Assembly (NCBI GenBank): GCA_030606485.1 | Contig: JAUWGH010000001.1 | Span: forward strand, 124,001-188,000 | Source of the DNA: Promethearchaeota archaeon | GTDB taxonomy: Archaea > Asgardarchaeota > Lokiarchaeia > Sigyniarchaeales > SOKP01 | DNA: 64,000 nucleotides | Direction of reading: 5' to 3' | Shown here: positions 35,075 to 43,750 of the stretch, piece by piece | Layout: each line of letters begins with the position of its first letter | Numbering within the stretch: the first letter of the stretch is position 1 | Notes under the pieces: model-generated | The model's input: only the letters and a program-made list of their open reading frames with translations | Told to the model about the DNA's origin: nothing | Databases searched by the model: none | Position numbers and translations under genes: made by a program

Positions 35075-36376
35075 ATGCTTGATATCGAGAAATTTCGAAA
35101 AAATATTGATTTGATATATGAATCCGAGAAAAAACGCTTTAAAGATTCAAATATAGTTGATAAAGTTATCGAGTATGATACAAATTGGCGAAAAAAATTA
35201 CAAGAATTAAATGAATTAAGACGTCAAAGAAATATCCTCTCTCAGGACACATCTGCAATGAAACTAGCCCATACACCCCCAGAAAAGATCGAAACAACTA
35301 TTCAGCAATCAAAAGAAATTGGAAATTTAATTCCAAGTATTGAAAATGAAGTAAATAAATTATTAGAAAAACGGGATGAGTATCGTTATAAGGTTGGAAA
35401 TTTAATTCATGAAAGTGTTCCTGTAGGTGAGAATGAAGATTCAAATGAATTGATCAGAGCTGTTGGTGATTTACCAAAGTTCTCATTTGATCCGCTTTCT
35501 CATGTTAATTTAATTGAACTTATTGATGGTGCAGATATTAAAAGGGCATCTAAAATTTCTGGTTCCAGATTTTATTTCCTAAAAAATGATATAGTTTTAA
35601 TGAATCTTGCATTAATGCAATTTGCTTTAGATTTCTTAATTTCAAAAGGTTTTATTGCATTATGGACCCCATTTTTCATCAAATATAATTCAATTAAAGC
35701 AGCATCAGAACTTGCTGATTTTGAAGAACAATTATATAAGATTCAGGATCAAGACTTATATATGATTGCAACAGCTGAACAAACGCTTGCTGCATATCAT
35801 CAAAATGAAGTAATAGATAATGATCAATTACCGCTAAAATATGCCGGAATCTCAACTTGTTTTAGAAGGGAAGCTGGGGCTCATGGTAAGGATACATTAG
35901 GAATTTTTCGCGTTCATCAATTTGAAAAAATTGAACAATTTATATTTTGCAAACCTGAAGATTCTTGGAATTATCATGAGGAATTAAATAAAAATACTGA
36001 AGATCTTTACAAACAACTAGAAATTCCATATAGAATTGTAAATATTGCTTCTGGAGAAATGAATGATAATGCTGCAAAAAAATACGACCTTGAAGGATGG
36101 TTTCCCGCTTCAAATGCATATAGAGAACTAGGTTCATGTAGCAATTGTTTGGATTATCAGGCAAGAAAATTAAATATTCGATTTGGGAAGCTAGGTGATC
36201 CTGAAGGATATCATATAATCCATACATTAAATTCTACTGCAATAGCAACAGAAAGAACTATATGTTGTATATTGGAAAATTATCAAAATAAGGATAATTC
36301 TATAAATATCCCAAAAGTCTTACAAAAATATATGAATAATAAAAAAATTATATATCCAGTTAAGGGTGAAAAGTAA
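35075..36376 (+). CDS. serS: Seryl-tRNA synthetase, common type
   Basis: 433 residues. The N-terminal helical arm (LNELRRQRNILSQDTSAMKL, about residues 45-110) recognises the long variable arm of tRNA-Ser. The class II core has motif 2 FRREAGAHGKDTLGIFRVHQF and motif 3 LNSTAIATERTICCILENYQ, with TAEQTLAAYH in between. It is the common SerRS, not the methanogen-type enzyme. It also serves tRNA-Sec, which is serylated before conversion to Sec, so it is directly relevant to the selenoproteins here. ATG 35075; next gene starts within a few bases of its stop. Confidence 0.95.
   Translation: MLDIEKFRKNIDLIYESEKKRFKDSNIVDKVIEYDTNWRKKLQELNELRRQRNILSQDTSAMKLAHTPPEKIETTIQQSKEIGNLIPSIENEVNKLLEKRDEYRYKVGNLIHESVPVGENEDSNELIRAVGDLPKFSFDPLSHVNLIELIDGADIKRASKISGSRFYFLKNDIVLMNLALMQFALDFLISKGFIALWTPFFIKYNSIKAASELADFEEQLYKIQDQDLYMIATAEQTLAAYHQNEVIDNDQLPLKYAGISTCFRREAGAHGKDTLGIFRVHQFEKIEQFIFCKPEDSWNYHEELNKNTEDLYKQLEIPYRIVNIASGEMNDNAAKKYDLEGWFPASNAYRELGSCSNCLDYQARKLNIRFGKLGDPEGYHIIHTLNSTAIATERTICCILENYQNKDNSINIPKVLQKYMNNKKIIYPVKGEK
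36364..36369 (+). promoter_or_regulatory. Ribosome-binding site inside the end of serS
   Basis: GGGTGA nine bases before ATA 36379. No ATG, GTG or TTG follows at useful distance in the next gene's frame, so it points to a near-cognate start. Confidence 0.4.
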
Positions 36377-36378
36377 GC

Positions 36379-37611
36379 ATATCCGAAATTATTATTGAAG
36401 ATTTTGAAGAATGGTATGATACCAAGTTGGAAGATATTTTTTCTAAAGTCAAACGAAAAGCACAGAAATTAACTGAGAGCATTGATCAAAGTTTAATACA
36501 CTTAAAAAAATCAATAGATAGAATGGAAAAGTCCGAAGCCAAGGAGAATCTAGACCAAAAGGCAAATAAATCATTAACATATTTTACAGAGAGAGTTAAA
36601 AAAGATATAAATATTATTGAAATTCCGGAAGATATGACCTATGAAAAACTCTCTACATTATTGAAAGAAATCAAAAAATTATTTGAATTAATAACTGATA
36701 TTAGTAGAAAGACCATTCCAAAATTTCAAAGGGATTTTCAAGCAGAAATAAAAGATCTACATTATTATACAAGAAAATTAGGCCAAAAAGGTGGAATACT
36801 AGATAAATTCTTGAGAGAAAAATATAAAAAAATTAGAGAAGCTGAAAATTTGATCAACAAGTTACCAAAATTATTTGCATTAAAAAATAATATTGAAAAT
36901 GCTAAAAACTCAATAAATGAAATAGGCAATGAAAAGGAAGATGTAGCGATACAATTGGAATCTTTAAAAAATGAATTATTAAAGTTTGAGGATCATGCAC
37001 TTTTTAAAAAACAATCAGATTTGAACAATGATTTATTTCATTTAAAAATGGATATAAATGATAACTTGAAATTTAAAAAAGCCTTAAAAAAACTACGAGT
37101 TGAGGTAGAAAGGGGAACTATTAAACTAAGAAATATTTCCATCGATGACATCAAAGATTTTTTTAAAGATCCTATTGTCAATTTATGTAAAGATAGTAAA
37201 GATCTAAGAAAACTGTCTATTTTATTAGTGCAATTAAGAAAGACCTTAGAATCAAATGAATTAAAATTAAAAACAACCAAAAAGGAATCTACTATAGAAC
37301 ACATTAATCAAATTCTTTCAGGAAATGAATTAAAAGAAAACATTGAAAAATATAAACATTTACAAGAAGAAATTAGTAATTTAGAAAAAGAAATCAATGA
37401 AACTGGACTTTCAAAAAAAATTTTCCAATTAAAAGAGAAAATTGCATCAGCAAGTTTGAAAAAAGATCATTTAGAAAACGATTTTAAAAAGAAAAATGAT
37501 GATTATCTTTCATATCTCAAAAAATTAAAAGAAGAACGTGAAAAATTTAGTAAAATGGTAGAGGGTATTACCGATGAGAGAATTAAAATTGCAATAACTT
37601 TTTCTTTTTAA
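36379..37611 (+). CDS. Long coiled-coil protein; apparent AUA start
   Basis: About 410 residues, almost all charged helix with heptad coiled coil (for example NLEKEINETGLSKKIFQLKEK), no membrane segment and no recognised domain. It could be a structural or cytoskeleton-associated protein. The first standard start is TTG 36427, but the frame is open upstream to a TGA at 36367 and continues in the same style as SEIIIEDFEEWYDTKLEDIF. An ATA at 36379, nine bases after GGGTGA and two bases after the serS stop, fits as start of a coupled second gene. It converges with cofC. Confidence 0.7.
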   Translation: MSEIIIEDFEEWYDTKLEDIFSKVKRKAQKLTESIDQSLIHLKKSIDRMEKSEAKENLDQKANKSLTYFTERVKKDINIIEIPEDMTYEKLSTLLKEIKKLFELITDISRKTIPKFQRDFQAEIKDLHYYTRKLGQKGGILDKFLREKYKKIREAENLINKLPKLFALKNNIENAKNSINEIGNEKEDVAIQLESLKNELLKFEDHALFKKQSDLNNDLFHLKMDINDNLKFKKALKKLRVEVERGTIKLRNISIDDIKDFFKDPIVNLCKDSKDLRKLSILLVQLRKTLESNELKLKTTKKESTIEHINQILSGNELKENIEKYKHLQEEISNLEKEINETGLSKKIFQLKEKIASASLKKDHLENDFKKKNDDYLSYLKKLKEEREKFSKMVEGITDERIKIAITFSF

Positions 37612-37629
37612 AAAATAATTTAAATAATT

Positions 37630-38322
37630 TTATTTATTGGACCTTATACTTTCTTGTAAATTCAGTTTTAAAAATTTATAAGTTTCTGTATCCGTAAGAT
37701 CAAAAATCTTTAAATATTGATATCCCAAAATTACGTGTTCCTTTAGATCCGCATCAAAACCAGCTCGAAATGAGTCGTATAAGACGATCTGTTTTAACTT
37801 TTTTTTTCTTGCTAATTCTATTTGGGCAATTAAAGATGAATTCTTAGAATTTGAAAAACAAGTTTTAATAATATTTGGAGGTGATCTACCAATTAAAGAA
37901 ATACCTAATGAATTTACCGATGGACATATCACTAACTGGTTTTTTTTTAATAGCTCACTTATCTCCAAGAAGTTTTTTTGTGAAATGAGAATTAAATCTG
38001 CAAAAGCAATTAATGTACTGATTGGATTATACTTTTTTATGATAATATCACTAATTTCAGTAATAACATTATTAAAATCTGGAGATTTTTCACTCCTTTC
38101 TTCTTTAATTGGAATAAAACCATAATCTCGTGAAATTTCTAAAATTTCTTGCGTATTACAATATACAATCTTTTTAGAGAAACAATCTATTTGCAAAGTT
38201 TTTTGGCAAATATCTTTAAACATTGCTAATGTGAATTCTTTTATCTTTTCTTTAGAAAAAATATCACGTAATCTTATCTTGGCTTGATCTAATTGAGATA
38301 CGGGTACAATAAGAATACTCAT
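37630..38322 (-). CDS. cofC: 2-phospho-L-lactate guanylyltransferase
   Basis: About 230 residues from ATG 38322; the longer frame upstream (to 38358) reads as non-coding. The start MSILIVPVSQLDQAKIRLRD matches CofC, a nucleotidyltransferase that activates 2-phospholactate (or phosphoenolpyruvate) with GTP in coenzyme F420 synthesis. Other matching blocks are STLIAFADLILIS (metal-binding region) and CPSVNSLGISLIGRSPP. It supports F420 use by the FrhB-like and FprA proteins. Conservation is moderate, as usual for this family. Confidence 0.82.
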   Translation of the reverse strand: MSILIVPVSQLDQAKIRLRDIFSKEKIKEFTLAMFKDICQKTLQIDCFSKKIVYCNTQEILEISRDYGFIPIKEERSEKSPDFNNVITEISDIIIKKYNPISTLIAFADLILISQKNFLEISELLKKNQLVICPSVNSLGISLIGRSPPNIIKTCFSNSKNSSLIAQIELARKKKLKQIVLYDSFRAGFDADLKEHVILGYQYLKIFDLTDTETYKFLKLNLQESIRSNK

Positions 38323-38373
38323 ATTTAATAAAAATAAAAAAGGAATATTTAAAAACAATAATAATTCTTAAAA

Positions 38374-38898
38374 CTAAACTCTTGTCATAATTTTTTTAGA
38401 AATATCACTAAAGATTAAATCAACATTAATATTCTTTTTAGCTGAAGTTTCAATATAATTTACTTTAAATTCTTCTGCTTTCTTAAGTCCGTCTTCTTTT
38501 AAAATCTTCCTTTGCCCCTCTAAGTCCATTTTATTTCCTACGATTAATAATGGAATATCTCCTGAGAGATCTCTTATTTTCTTAATCCAAAAATCTATAT
38601 CCTTAAAACTCTGTTTGTTAGTTAAATCAAATACAATGATAGCACTACTTGCACCTTGAAAATAATATTCCGTTACAAATAATTTATCAATTTGACCACA
38701 TATATCCCATAAAAAAAGCGTTAAATTAACATTTGAATCTGTAAATACCTTTTGATCTATTTCTTTTATAAAGAAATTTGCCCCAATAGTTTGGATATAT
38801 TCGTCTAAAAATGTATTATCACAATATCTTACAATTAGGGATGTCTTTCCAACCCTATATGAACCGGTCATTATTACCTTTGCTTTATAATTTGTCAA
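38374..38898 (-). CDS. Rab/Ras-like small GTPase
   Basis: 174 residues, a complete Ras-superfamily G domain: P-loop GSYRVGKTS (residues 12-20), switch I TIGANFF, switch II WDICGQ (Cys in place of the usual Ala/Thr, and catalytic Gln present), NKMD (G4) and ETSAK (G5). Overall it looks most like Rab. No C-terminal prenylation Cys is present; it ends KKIMTRV. Such GTPases are abundant in Asgard archaea and are proposed to act in membrane or cytoskeleton processes. It lies 27 bases after the TrmB-like gene and upstream of cofC on the same strand. Confidence 0.92.
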   Translation of the reverse strand: MTNYKAKVIMTGSYRVGKTSLIVRYCDNTFLDEYIQTIGANFFIKEIDQKVFTDSNVNLTLFLWDICGQIDKLFVTEYYFQGASSAIIVFDLTNKQSFKDIDFWIKKIRDLSGDIPLLIVGNKMDLEGQRKILKEDGLKKAEEFKVNYIETSAKKNINVDLIFSDISKKIMTRV

Positions 38899-38925
38899 AT
38901 TATATTAACTCTTATTTTAAATTTT

Positions 38926-39777
38926 TTAATTTTTTCTTGATTTTTTTATTATTGTTCCTTCTTTACATTCTGCACTAATAAAATGGTTAAATAAATGGAC
39001 ATATCCAATGATTTGTCCTTTATCCCCACCTTCTAACCATAATCCCGAATTATATTCCGGTAATTCTTTTGGTTTATCTAGGGTTGTTAATAAAAATTCA
39101 TTATCAGCAATTAAAAGGCCAAAAGGAACAATATTTGATTTAACGGATTTATATATTTTAATACCTATTCGTAATAATTTTTTAAGATCATCATATAACT
39201 TGGAAGTTACATTTAATGCAATTATTATTTCAATCTTTTCGTCTTTAAATTTTTTAAAATAAATCCTATCAAGCAACCACTTATATCCCTCATCACCCAT
39301 TATTAGATCTGGTGTAATTATGAAATAGATTCTTTCTCGTGATTTTTCAATTAGGTCTATAATTCTATTTCGAATATTTTCCTTTGAATATATACTCCAG
39401 ACCCTGGACTCAGTCTTTTCCACTGGTGGTTCTAAACTTTTTATTTGTTTTTCAATATCAGTAGTAATTACTATCTTGTTCCTTAATTCTTTTCGAATAA
39501 TTGCAAAAACACTGGAAGGTGGTTTAGCTTTATACCCTGCACCCCTTTTAATGGGTTCCCTTTGTACAAAATTCTTATCAACCAATCTATTTAAAGAGTC
39601 ATACACCCTTGCTCTATCAACTGAAGAATACCTAGAGATTTCTGCAGGACTTAAATAACCATATTGAACTAAAGTCAAATAGACTTTAGCATCATTTTTT
39701 GTGAAGTGATTTAATTTCTCTAATTTTTTTACGATGTTATCAAAATTCGAACTTATTATTTCGGGCTTTTCAATGAT
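38926..39777 (-). CDS. TrmB-family transcription regulator; start codon non-standard
   Basis: About 283 residues. An N-terminal winged helix (TKNDAKVYLTLVQYGYLSPAEISRYSSVDRARVYDSLNRLVDK) is followed by a coiled linker and a PLD-like effector domain (VWSIYSKENIRNRIIDLIEKS ... RIYFIITPDL) typical of TrmB. The first standard start, TTG 39678, would cut off the first HTH helix. The frame is open further up to TGA 39784-39786 and continues SSNFDNIVKKLEKLNHF, without ATG, GTG or TTG; ATC 39777 or ATT 39774 is the likely start, or a one-base indel links it to ATG 39791-39793. The likely target is sugar or central metabolism. Confidence 0.8.
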   Translation of the reverse strand: MIEKPEIISSNFDNIVKKLEKLNHFTKNDAKVYLTLVQYGYLSPAEISRYSSVDRARVYDSLNRLVDKNFVQREPIKRGAGYKAKPPSSVFAIIRKELRNKIVITTDIEKQIKSLEPPVEKTESRVWSIYSKENIRNRIIDLIEKSRERIYFIITPDLIMGDEGYKWLLDRIYFKKFKDEKIEIIIALNVTSKLYDDLKKLLRIGIKIYKSVKSNIVPFGLLIADNEFLLTTLDKPKELPEYNSGLWLEGGDKGQIIGYVHLFNHFISAECKEGTIIKKSRKN

Positions 39778-39797
39778 TAGACATCAAATCCATATTC

Positions 39798-39811
39798 TAT
39801 ATTTAAATATA
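39798..39811 (-). promoter_or_regulatory. TATA-box palindrome for the TrmB-like gene
   Basis: TATATTTAAATATA, a perfect 14-base palindrome, about 20-35 bases upstream of the likely TrmB gene start. It fits an archaeal TATA box with a very short or absent leader; as a palindrome it could be an autoregulatory site too. Confidence 0.5.
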
Positions 39812-40142
39812 TAATCTCAGATAACATTATTAAATTTAATTTTTTACTCAAATTTTATTTCAAAATTGGTTTAATAAATTAAAAAAAAAAAATTTGAAGA
39901 AGAATTTTAATTAAAGAATTCAAATAATTTTTACATTTGTATTAATAATAATAGTTGAATAATTCGAACTTTTTTTAAATTATTAATAAAAAATTCCTAC
40001 ATTCCATAAAAAGGATTCCAAAAATTAAATCAAATTTTTTTATTTATTTTTATATTTTGTCGGTATTTAACTGTATCAATTTTTTTTACTAACAATGAAA
40101 AATATATTCAGAAATTAAAGTAAATATTAATTCGAAACAAAA
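39812..40142. other. Intergenic AT-rich region upstream of the histone gene
   Basis: More than 300 bases with only A/T tracts, no reading frame and no stable hairpin that I can see. It separates the divergent TrmB-like and histone genes. Confidence 0.5.
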
Positions 40143-40155
40143 TATTTATATATTA
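40143..40155 (+). promoter_or_regulatory. TATA box of the histone gene
   Basis: TATTTATATATTA about 70-80 bases before the histone ATG at 40225. It predicts a start around 40175-40180 and a leader of about 45-50 bases carrying GGAGG (40212-40216), eight bases before the ATG. Confidence 0.45.
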
Positions 40156-40224
40156 GAAAGATGTAGGTTATATTAAACACAAAAAAAATTTTTAATATAA
40201 AAAATATTAGTGGAGGAAAAAATT

Positions 40225-40458
40225 ATGGCTAAAAAGAAACCAGCCGCTAAAAAAAGAGAATCTTATATCGCAAAAGCTCCTATTAGGCGCTTAATGAAAG
40301 CGGAAGGCGCTCGTTTAGTGGCTGCAGAAGCTCTTGATAAATTAATTGGCTATTTAGAAGACGCAGGTGCAAAAATAACAAAAGATGCAATCGCTCTTAC
40401 GAAAGTAGCGAAAAGAAAGAGAGTTACAGCTGTTGATATCCGAAACGCTGCAAGATAA
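40225..40458 (+). CDS. Archaeal histone with basic N-terminal tail
   Basis: 77 residues from ATG 40225 (GGAGG eight bases before). A single histone fold: PIRRLMKAEGARLVAAEALDKLIGYLEDAG ... KDAIALTKVAKRKRVTAVDIRNAA. It is preceded by a tail MAKKKPAAKKRESYIAKA of about 18 mostly basic residues, which many archaeal histones lack. RVTAVDI is the conserved L2-alpha3 signature. It packages DNA as dimers and higher oligomers. The tail lysines could be substrates of the HDAC-family enzyme in this window, which is speculation. It has a single-gene promoter with a long leader, as expected for an abundant protein. Confidence 0.95.
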   Translation: MAKKKPAAKKRESYIAKAPIRRLMKAEGARLVAAEALDKLIGYLEDAGAKITKDAIALTKVAKRKRVTAVDIRNAAR

Positions 40459-40504
40459 ACAAATTTAAAAAACAATTTTTAAAAAATTCTATTTTTTTTT
40501 CTTA

Positions 40505-41023
40505 TTAAAAATTCTTAAAGTAATCTTTATTAATATAATCGTTAATTTTTTCTTTATAGCGTTTTAAGACAGATTCTAATCCTTCAATTACAATACGAGA
40601 ATTTGAAACAATATCAATAAATCCTAATTCATTATTATATCTTGGAATTATGTGAAAGTGAAAATGTTCTATACTTGCGCCAGAATTTGGGCCTTCATTT
40701 ATTCCAATGTTAAAACTATTAGCATTGAATACATCGCTAATTAATTTTTGAAGGCCTTGAATTAATCTTGAAATATGAATTATTTCTTGTTTAGTTAATT
40801 CTTGAAAAGATTTAATATGTCTGTTAGGTACTACTAATAAATGGCCGGGATTATAAGGAAAGGCGTTAAGAGAAACCAACGCGACATTGTCTTGATATAT
40901 TTTAAAAATCTTTACCCTTTCATCGCCATCTCTGATGGAACATAATATACACTCAACATCAGGGCGATCCTTGTTTCTAACATAATCTTCTTTTCCAATT
41001 GCTTGAAGCCAGCGATCGAACAT
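40505..41023 (-). CDS. HIT-family nucleotide hydrolase/phosphorylase
   Basis: 172 residues. The histidine triad HFHFHIIPR is at about residues 126-134, preceded by the NIGINEGPNSGASIEH segment. The N-terminal CILCSIRDGDE is the zinc-like Cys pair of the Ap4A-phosphorylase/FHIT branch. It likely cleaves dinucleoside polyphosphates or AMP adducts. It is the last gene in a minus-strand series from 44890 with short spacers, so it may be co-transcribed. Confidence 0.88.
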   Translation of the reverse strand: MFDRWLQAIGKEDYVRNKDRPDVECILCSIRDGDERVKIFKIYQDNVALVSLNAFPYNPGHLLVVPNRHIKSFQELTKQEIIHISRLIQGLQKLISDVFNANSFNIGINEGPNSGASIEHFHFHIIPRYNNELGFIDIVSNSRIVIEGLESVLKRYKEKINDYINKDYFKNF

Positions 41024-41044
41024 TTTATAGAAAACCTAATAATA

Positions 41045-41614
41045 TTATGAATATAATGAAAAACTTGGGTCAGATGAGTCTCCTTTTCCTTTTTCAAAAA
41101 TTGATTTATCAATCTTTCCTGAACAGACTTCCCCTAGTAAAATATTTGCATAAAGTGCAATATTAAATACATTTTTAATGCTTTTAAATAAATCATTCTT
41201 TGAAATTATATTGCTTTTTTCTATGAAGATCTGGTCGGAAATAAGATATCTATAATTTCGAATATCTATATTATACATTAAATTTCTTAATAATAATGCT
41301 TTTTTCAAAAGTATAAAAAAAGAAAACTTTTTCTCTTCTGGCAAGGAATTTAAAGCTTTTACATGTGGTTCGGAAATTTGAGTTGCAATTTGGATGATTA
41401 TATAATCTTTTTCTTTCGGTTTAATTATTACCATTAATTTAGTATTAGGATTCTTTCCTCTTGGATCTGGTGGATATGCAATTTCAAAACCAAAATCAAT
41501 TTTAGGTCTTGAGGGTAATTTTTTTCTCAATATTCCCTCTTCCAATAAATAGTCGAGAATTTGTGCCTTAACAGTTTTAGCTTGTTCTGATTCTTCTTTT
41601 TTATTATCAGACAT
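41045..41614 (-). CDS. DUF2299-like protein
   Basis: About 189 residues from ATG 41614. It resembles the archaeal DUF2299 family: KAQILDYLLEEGIL at the N-terminus, the NTKLMVIIKPKEKDYIIIQIATQIS strands, and a helical end. Function unknown; some families of this fold act as small chaperone-like proteins. The Asp/Ser-rich tail GDSSDPSFSLYS is short and flexible. It lies 21 bases before the HIT gene in the same direction. Confidence 0.6.
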   Translation of the reverse strand: MSDNKKEESEQAKTVKAQILDYLLEEGILRKKLPSRPKIDFGFEIAYPPDPRGKNPNTKLMVIIKPKEKDYIIIQIATQISEPHVKALNSLPEEKKFSFFILLKKALLLRNLMYNIDIRNYRYLISDQIFIEKSNIISKNDLFKSIKNVFNIALYANILLGEVCSGKIDKSIFEKGKGDSSDPSFSLYS

Positions 41615-41715
41615 CAATTTCACGAGATTTTTAATTGATTTTTATTTTATTTAAACTAAATAATAAAAGTTTAGGAAAAAAAAAGATTATTGAAAAAATT
41701 TATTTGTGTCAATAT

Positions 41716-42069
41716 TCAATATTTTCCTTTGGGTCTTTTCTGGGCATCAACTTCAGAATCTTTAAGCACTTGAATATTTTCTTCCATTTCCGCAAGAGGA
41801 GTACAAAAAATAATTGAATAATCTGTTGTTGAAATATATATGTAACCTACAATTCCCAAACCATAAACATTGTTATCCTTTCCAATGTAAGTATGGTCTA
41901 TCATCATTTTTATCGCCTGAGATTGATCTTCTAATTCAATTAATTGCGGACGACAAGCTGTAAATCCAGGGCCCCTTTGAGCTAATAAAAAATTAGCCAA
42001 GGCATAATCTAAATCATCAGAGATTTCGCCACTTTCATTAACTATTTTTGCGACTTTTGGTTCAGTCAT
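41716..42069 (-). CDS. Hypothetical protein
   Basis: 117 residues, family not recognised. It has an N-terminal helical part (SGEISDDLDYALANFLLAQRGPGF), then a strand-rich core VYGLGIVGYIYISTTDYSIIFCTPLAEMEENI that could be a mixed alpha/beta fold, ending in a basic tail. No catalytic motif is apparent. It lies in the minus-strand run between DUF211 and DUF2299 genes, with short spacers suggesting co-transcription. Confidence 0.6.
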   Translation of the reverse strand: MTEPKVAKIVNESGEISDDLDYALANFLLAQRGPGFTACRPQLIELEDQSQAIKMMIDHTYIGKDNNVYGLGIVGYIYISTTDYSIIFCTPLAEMEENIQVLKDSEVDAQKRPKGKY

Positions 42070-42105
42070 ATAACAACTAAAATTTTTTTAAATATTTTCT
42101 ATTGT

Positions 42106-42393
42106 CTAGTAATTTAATGTTCGCGTTACGTTTTCTTGATAATCTCCACTCCAGACTTCATCTACTGAGTGCACAGCACATGTTAAACTTTCTAATTTTT
42201 CGATGATTTCTTTCAGATCCAAATTTTCTCCTTGTATTGTTATTTTTACTGAGGCTGTTTTTTCATCAATCTCCTCGACTTTTATTTTAACTCCTTTTAC
42301 ACCCTCGAGATTCATTAGTTCTGTAGCTAATATGTCTATATTTGGTTGGTGGGGTTTAAGGACATCCAAAACCAGTCTTTTAATCAAGTTCAT
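42106..42393 (-). CDS. DUF211 family protein
   Basis: 95 residues matching the archaeal DUF211 family: KRLVLDVLKPHQPNIDILATELMNLEGVKGVKI, the VKITIQGENLDLKEIIEKLESL segment and the conserved HSVDEVWSGD near the end. The fold is ferredoxin-like; the function is unknown, and DUF211 structures suggest an oligomeric small-molecule or metal binder. ATG 42393; middle of a probable operon. Confidence 0.85.
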   Translation of the reverse strand: MNLIKRLVLDVLKPHQPNIDILATELMNLEGVKGVKIKVEEIDEKTASVKITIQGENLDLKEIIEKLESLTCAVHSVDEVWSGDYQENVTRTLNY

Positions 42394-42456
42394 TTTTGTT
42401 CTTTCTTAAGAGTTTTTTAATTATTTGTTTGCAATAAGATATTTGTATTGAAATAT

Positions 42457-43149
42457 CTATAAAAAAGTTTTTATTGCCTTTTTTAAATCTTGAGCAATTT
42501 TTTTTTGTTCTACTATAAAATTTGCACCTTTTAAATCTTTTTCTGAGTGCCTAAAAGTTAATATTCCAATAGATGGTGCACTAATATTGTTTGCACCTTT
42601 AATATCTCGTGGATTATCCCCAATAATTAATAATTCTTGATTGACCAGATTAAATTTTGTGCAAATATAGTTTAGATGATCCGAATGAGGTTTTGAGTTA
42701 ACGACATCGTCTCTACCAACAATAAAATCGAAATAATTTAATATTTTTATCTTCTTTAAAGTTTTTTTGGCGGTTTCATTAGTATTTAAAGTATATATTG
42801 CTTGTTTTAATTGTTTTTGATGGCAAAATTCTAAAACCTCCTTAATTCCATCAACAATCTTAGCGTTTTCTGCTGCCTGGCCTTCCACTTTGATGATAGA
42901 TTTTTCAACTTTTATTAATATTTTTTTTACTTTTTTCTCAGAAATTTTCATTTCTTTAAATTTTTCCTTTCCAATCTTCACATTTTCTAATATAGGCTTT
43001 TGAATACTTAAATCAGAAGGGTCTACTCCATTTTCCGTGAAAATTTCAATAGCGTTTTTTCTCGCTTGGATAAAGTCTATATTAAAATATACGAGAGTCC
43101 CGTCTAAATCCCATGCTATTGCCCTTATCTTTTTCTCTGGAACACTCAT
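42457..43149 (-). CDS. HAD-superfamily hydrolase, phosphoglycolate-phosphatase-like
   Basis: 230 residues. Motif I WDLDGTLVYF (residues 14-23), motif II ATYTLNTNETA-like (YTLNTNE), motif III Lys in VNSKPHSDHL and motif IV LLIIGDNPRDIKGA are all recognisable, with a helical cap between motifs I and II. It is a cytosolic phosphatase acting on small phosphorylated metabolites; the substrate is undetermined. It lies 18 bases after thpR on the same strand. Confidence 0.85.
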   Translation of the reverse strand: MSVPEKKIRAIAWDLDGTLVYFNIDFIQARKNAIEIFTENGVDPSDLSIQKPILENVKIGKEKFKEMKISEKKVKKILIKVEKSIIKVEGQAAENAKIVDGIKEVLEFCHQKQLKQAIYTLNTNETAKKTLKKIKILNYFDFIVGRDDVVNSKPHSDHLNYICTKFNLVNQELLIIGDNPRDIKGANNISAPSIGILTFRHSEKDLKGANFIVEQKKIAQDLKKAIKTFL

Positions 43150-43167
43150 AATACAATTATACTTTAA

Positions 43168-43743
43168 TTAATACGATAAAGTTTTATAAATCGGGCCTTT
43201 TGGAGTTAGATCTGACATTTTTAACACTAATTTATCTATTGTGAATTCACCTAAATCTGAATTTTTATTCTGCTTTATCAAATTTGTAAAATCATCAAAA
43301 TTTTTATAGTTAATTTTATTAGATTTTAATCTCCCAATAGTTAAATGAGGCTTAAAGATTTCTCTTTTATCTTTTTCAATATTCAGCTGATTTTTTAACA
43401 AATTTTCAAGAGCATCTTTAATTTCTTGCAAAAATTGAATATCCCCTATCAACCTAACCCAAATTGTACTATATCCTTTAAATTGCCCAATACCTTTTAG
43501 AGAATATTTTTTTACCCCATCTTTAAAAAATTCATTGTTGATATGATTAGTAATTAAATTATAAATCACTTTAGCTTGAGATTCTTCAATATTGCCAAGA
43601 AATTTCATTGTAATATGATAATTTTCTGGCTCAACTATCTTAATTTTTGTTTGAATATTTTTTAATTTATTTGAGAAATCAGTTAAATTCCTAATTGTTT
43701 GTTCATCTTTTAATTCGAATGCTATAAATGTTCTAATTTTCAT
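43168..43743 (-). CDS. thpR: RNA 2',3'-cyclic phosphodiesterase (2'-5' RNA ligase family)
   Basis: About 191 residues from ATG 43743; the longer frame to 43797 overlaps the upstream gene and is unlikely. The two HxT motifs of the 2H phosphoesterase family are HITMKFLGNIEE (about residue 42) and HLTIGRLK (about residue 133), and the start MKIRTFIAFEL is typical. It opens 2',3'-cyclic phosphates on RNA, for example tRNA halves. It sits seven bases after the dehydrogenase stop, so the genes are coupled. Confidence 0.87.
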   Translation of the reverse strand: MKIRTFIAFELKDEQTIRNLTDFSNKLKNIQTKIKIVEPENYHITMKFLGNIEESQAKVIYNLITNHINNEFFKDGVKKYSLKGIGQFKGYSTIWVRLIGDIQFLQEIKDALENLLKNQLNIEKDKREIFKPHLTIGRLKSNKINYKNFDDFTNLIKQNKNSDLGEFTIDKLVLKMSDLTPKGPIYKTLSY

Positions 43744-43750
43744 AATTTTT

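Noticed and set aside
38323-38358. Longer start of CofC giving a hydrophobic N-terminus
   Set aside because: The family starts at MSILIVPV (ATG 38322); the extra residues come from the AT-rich spacer.
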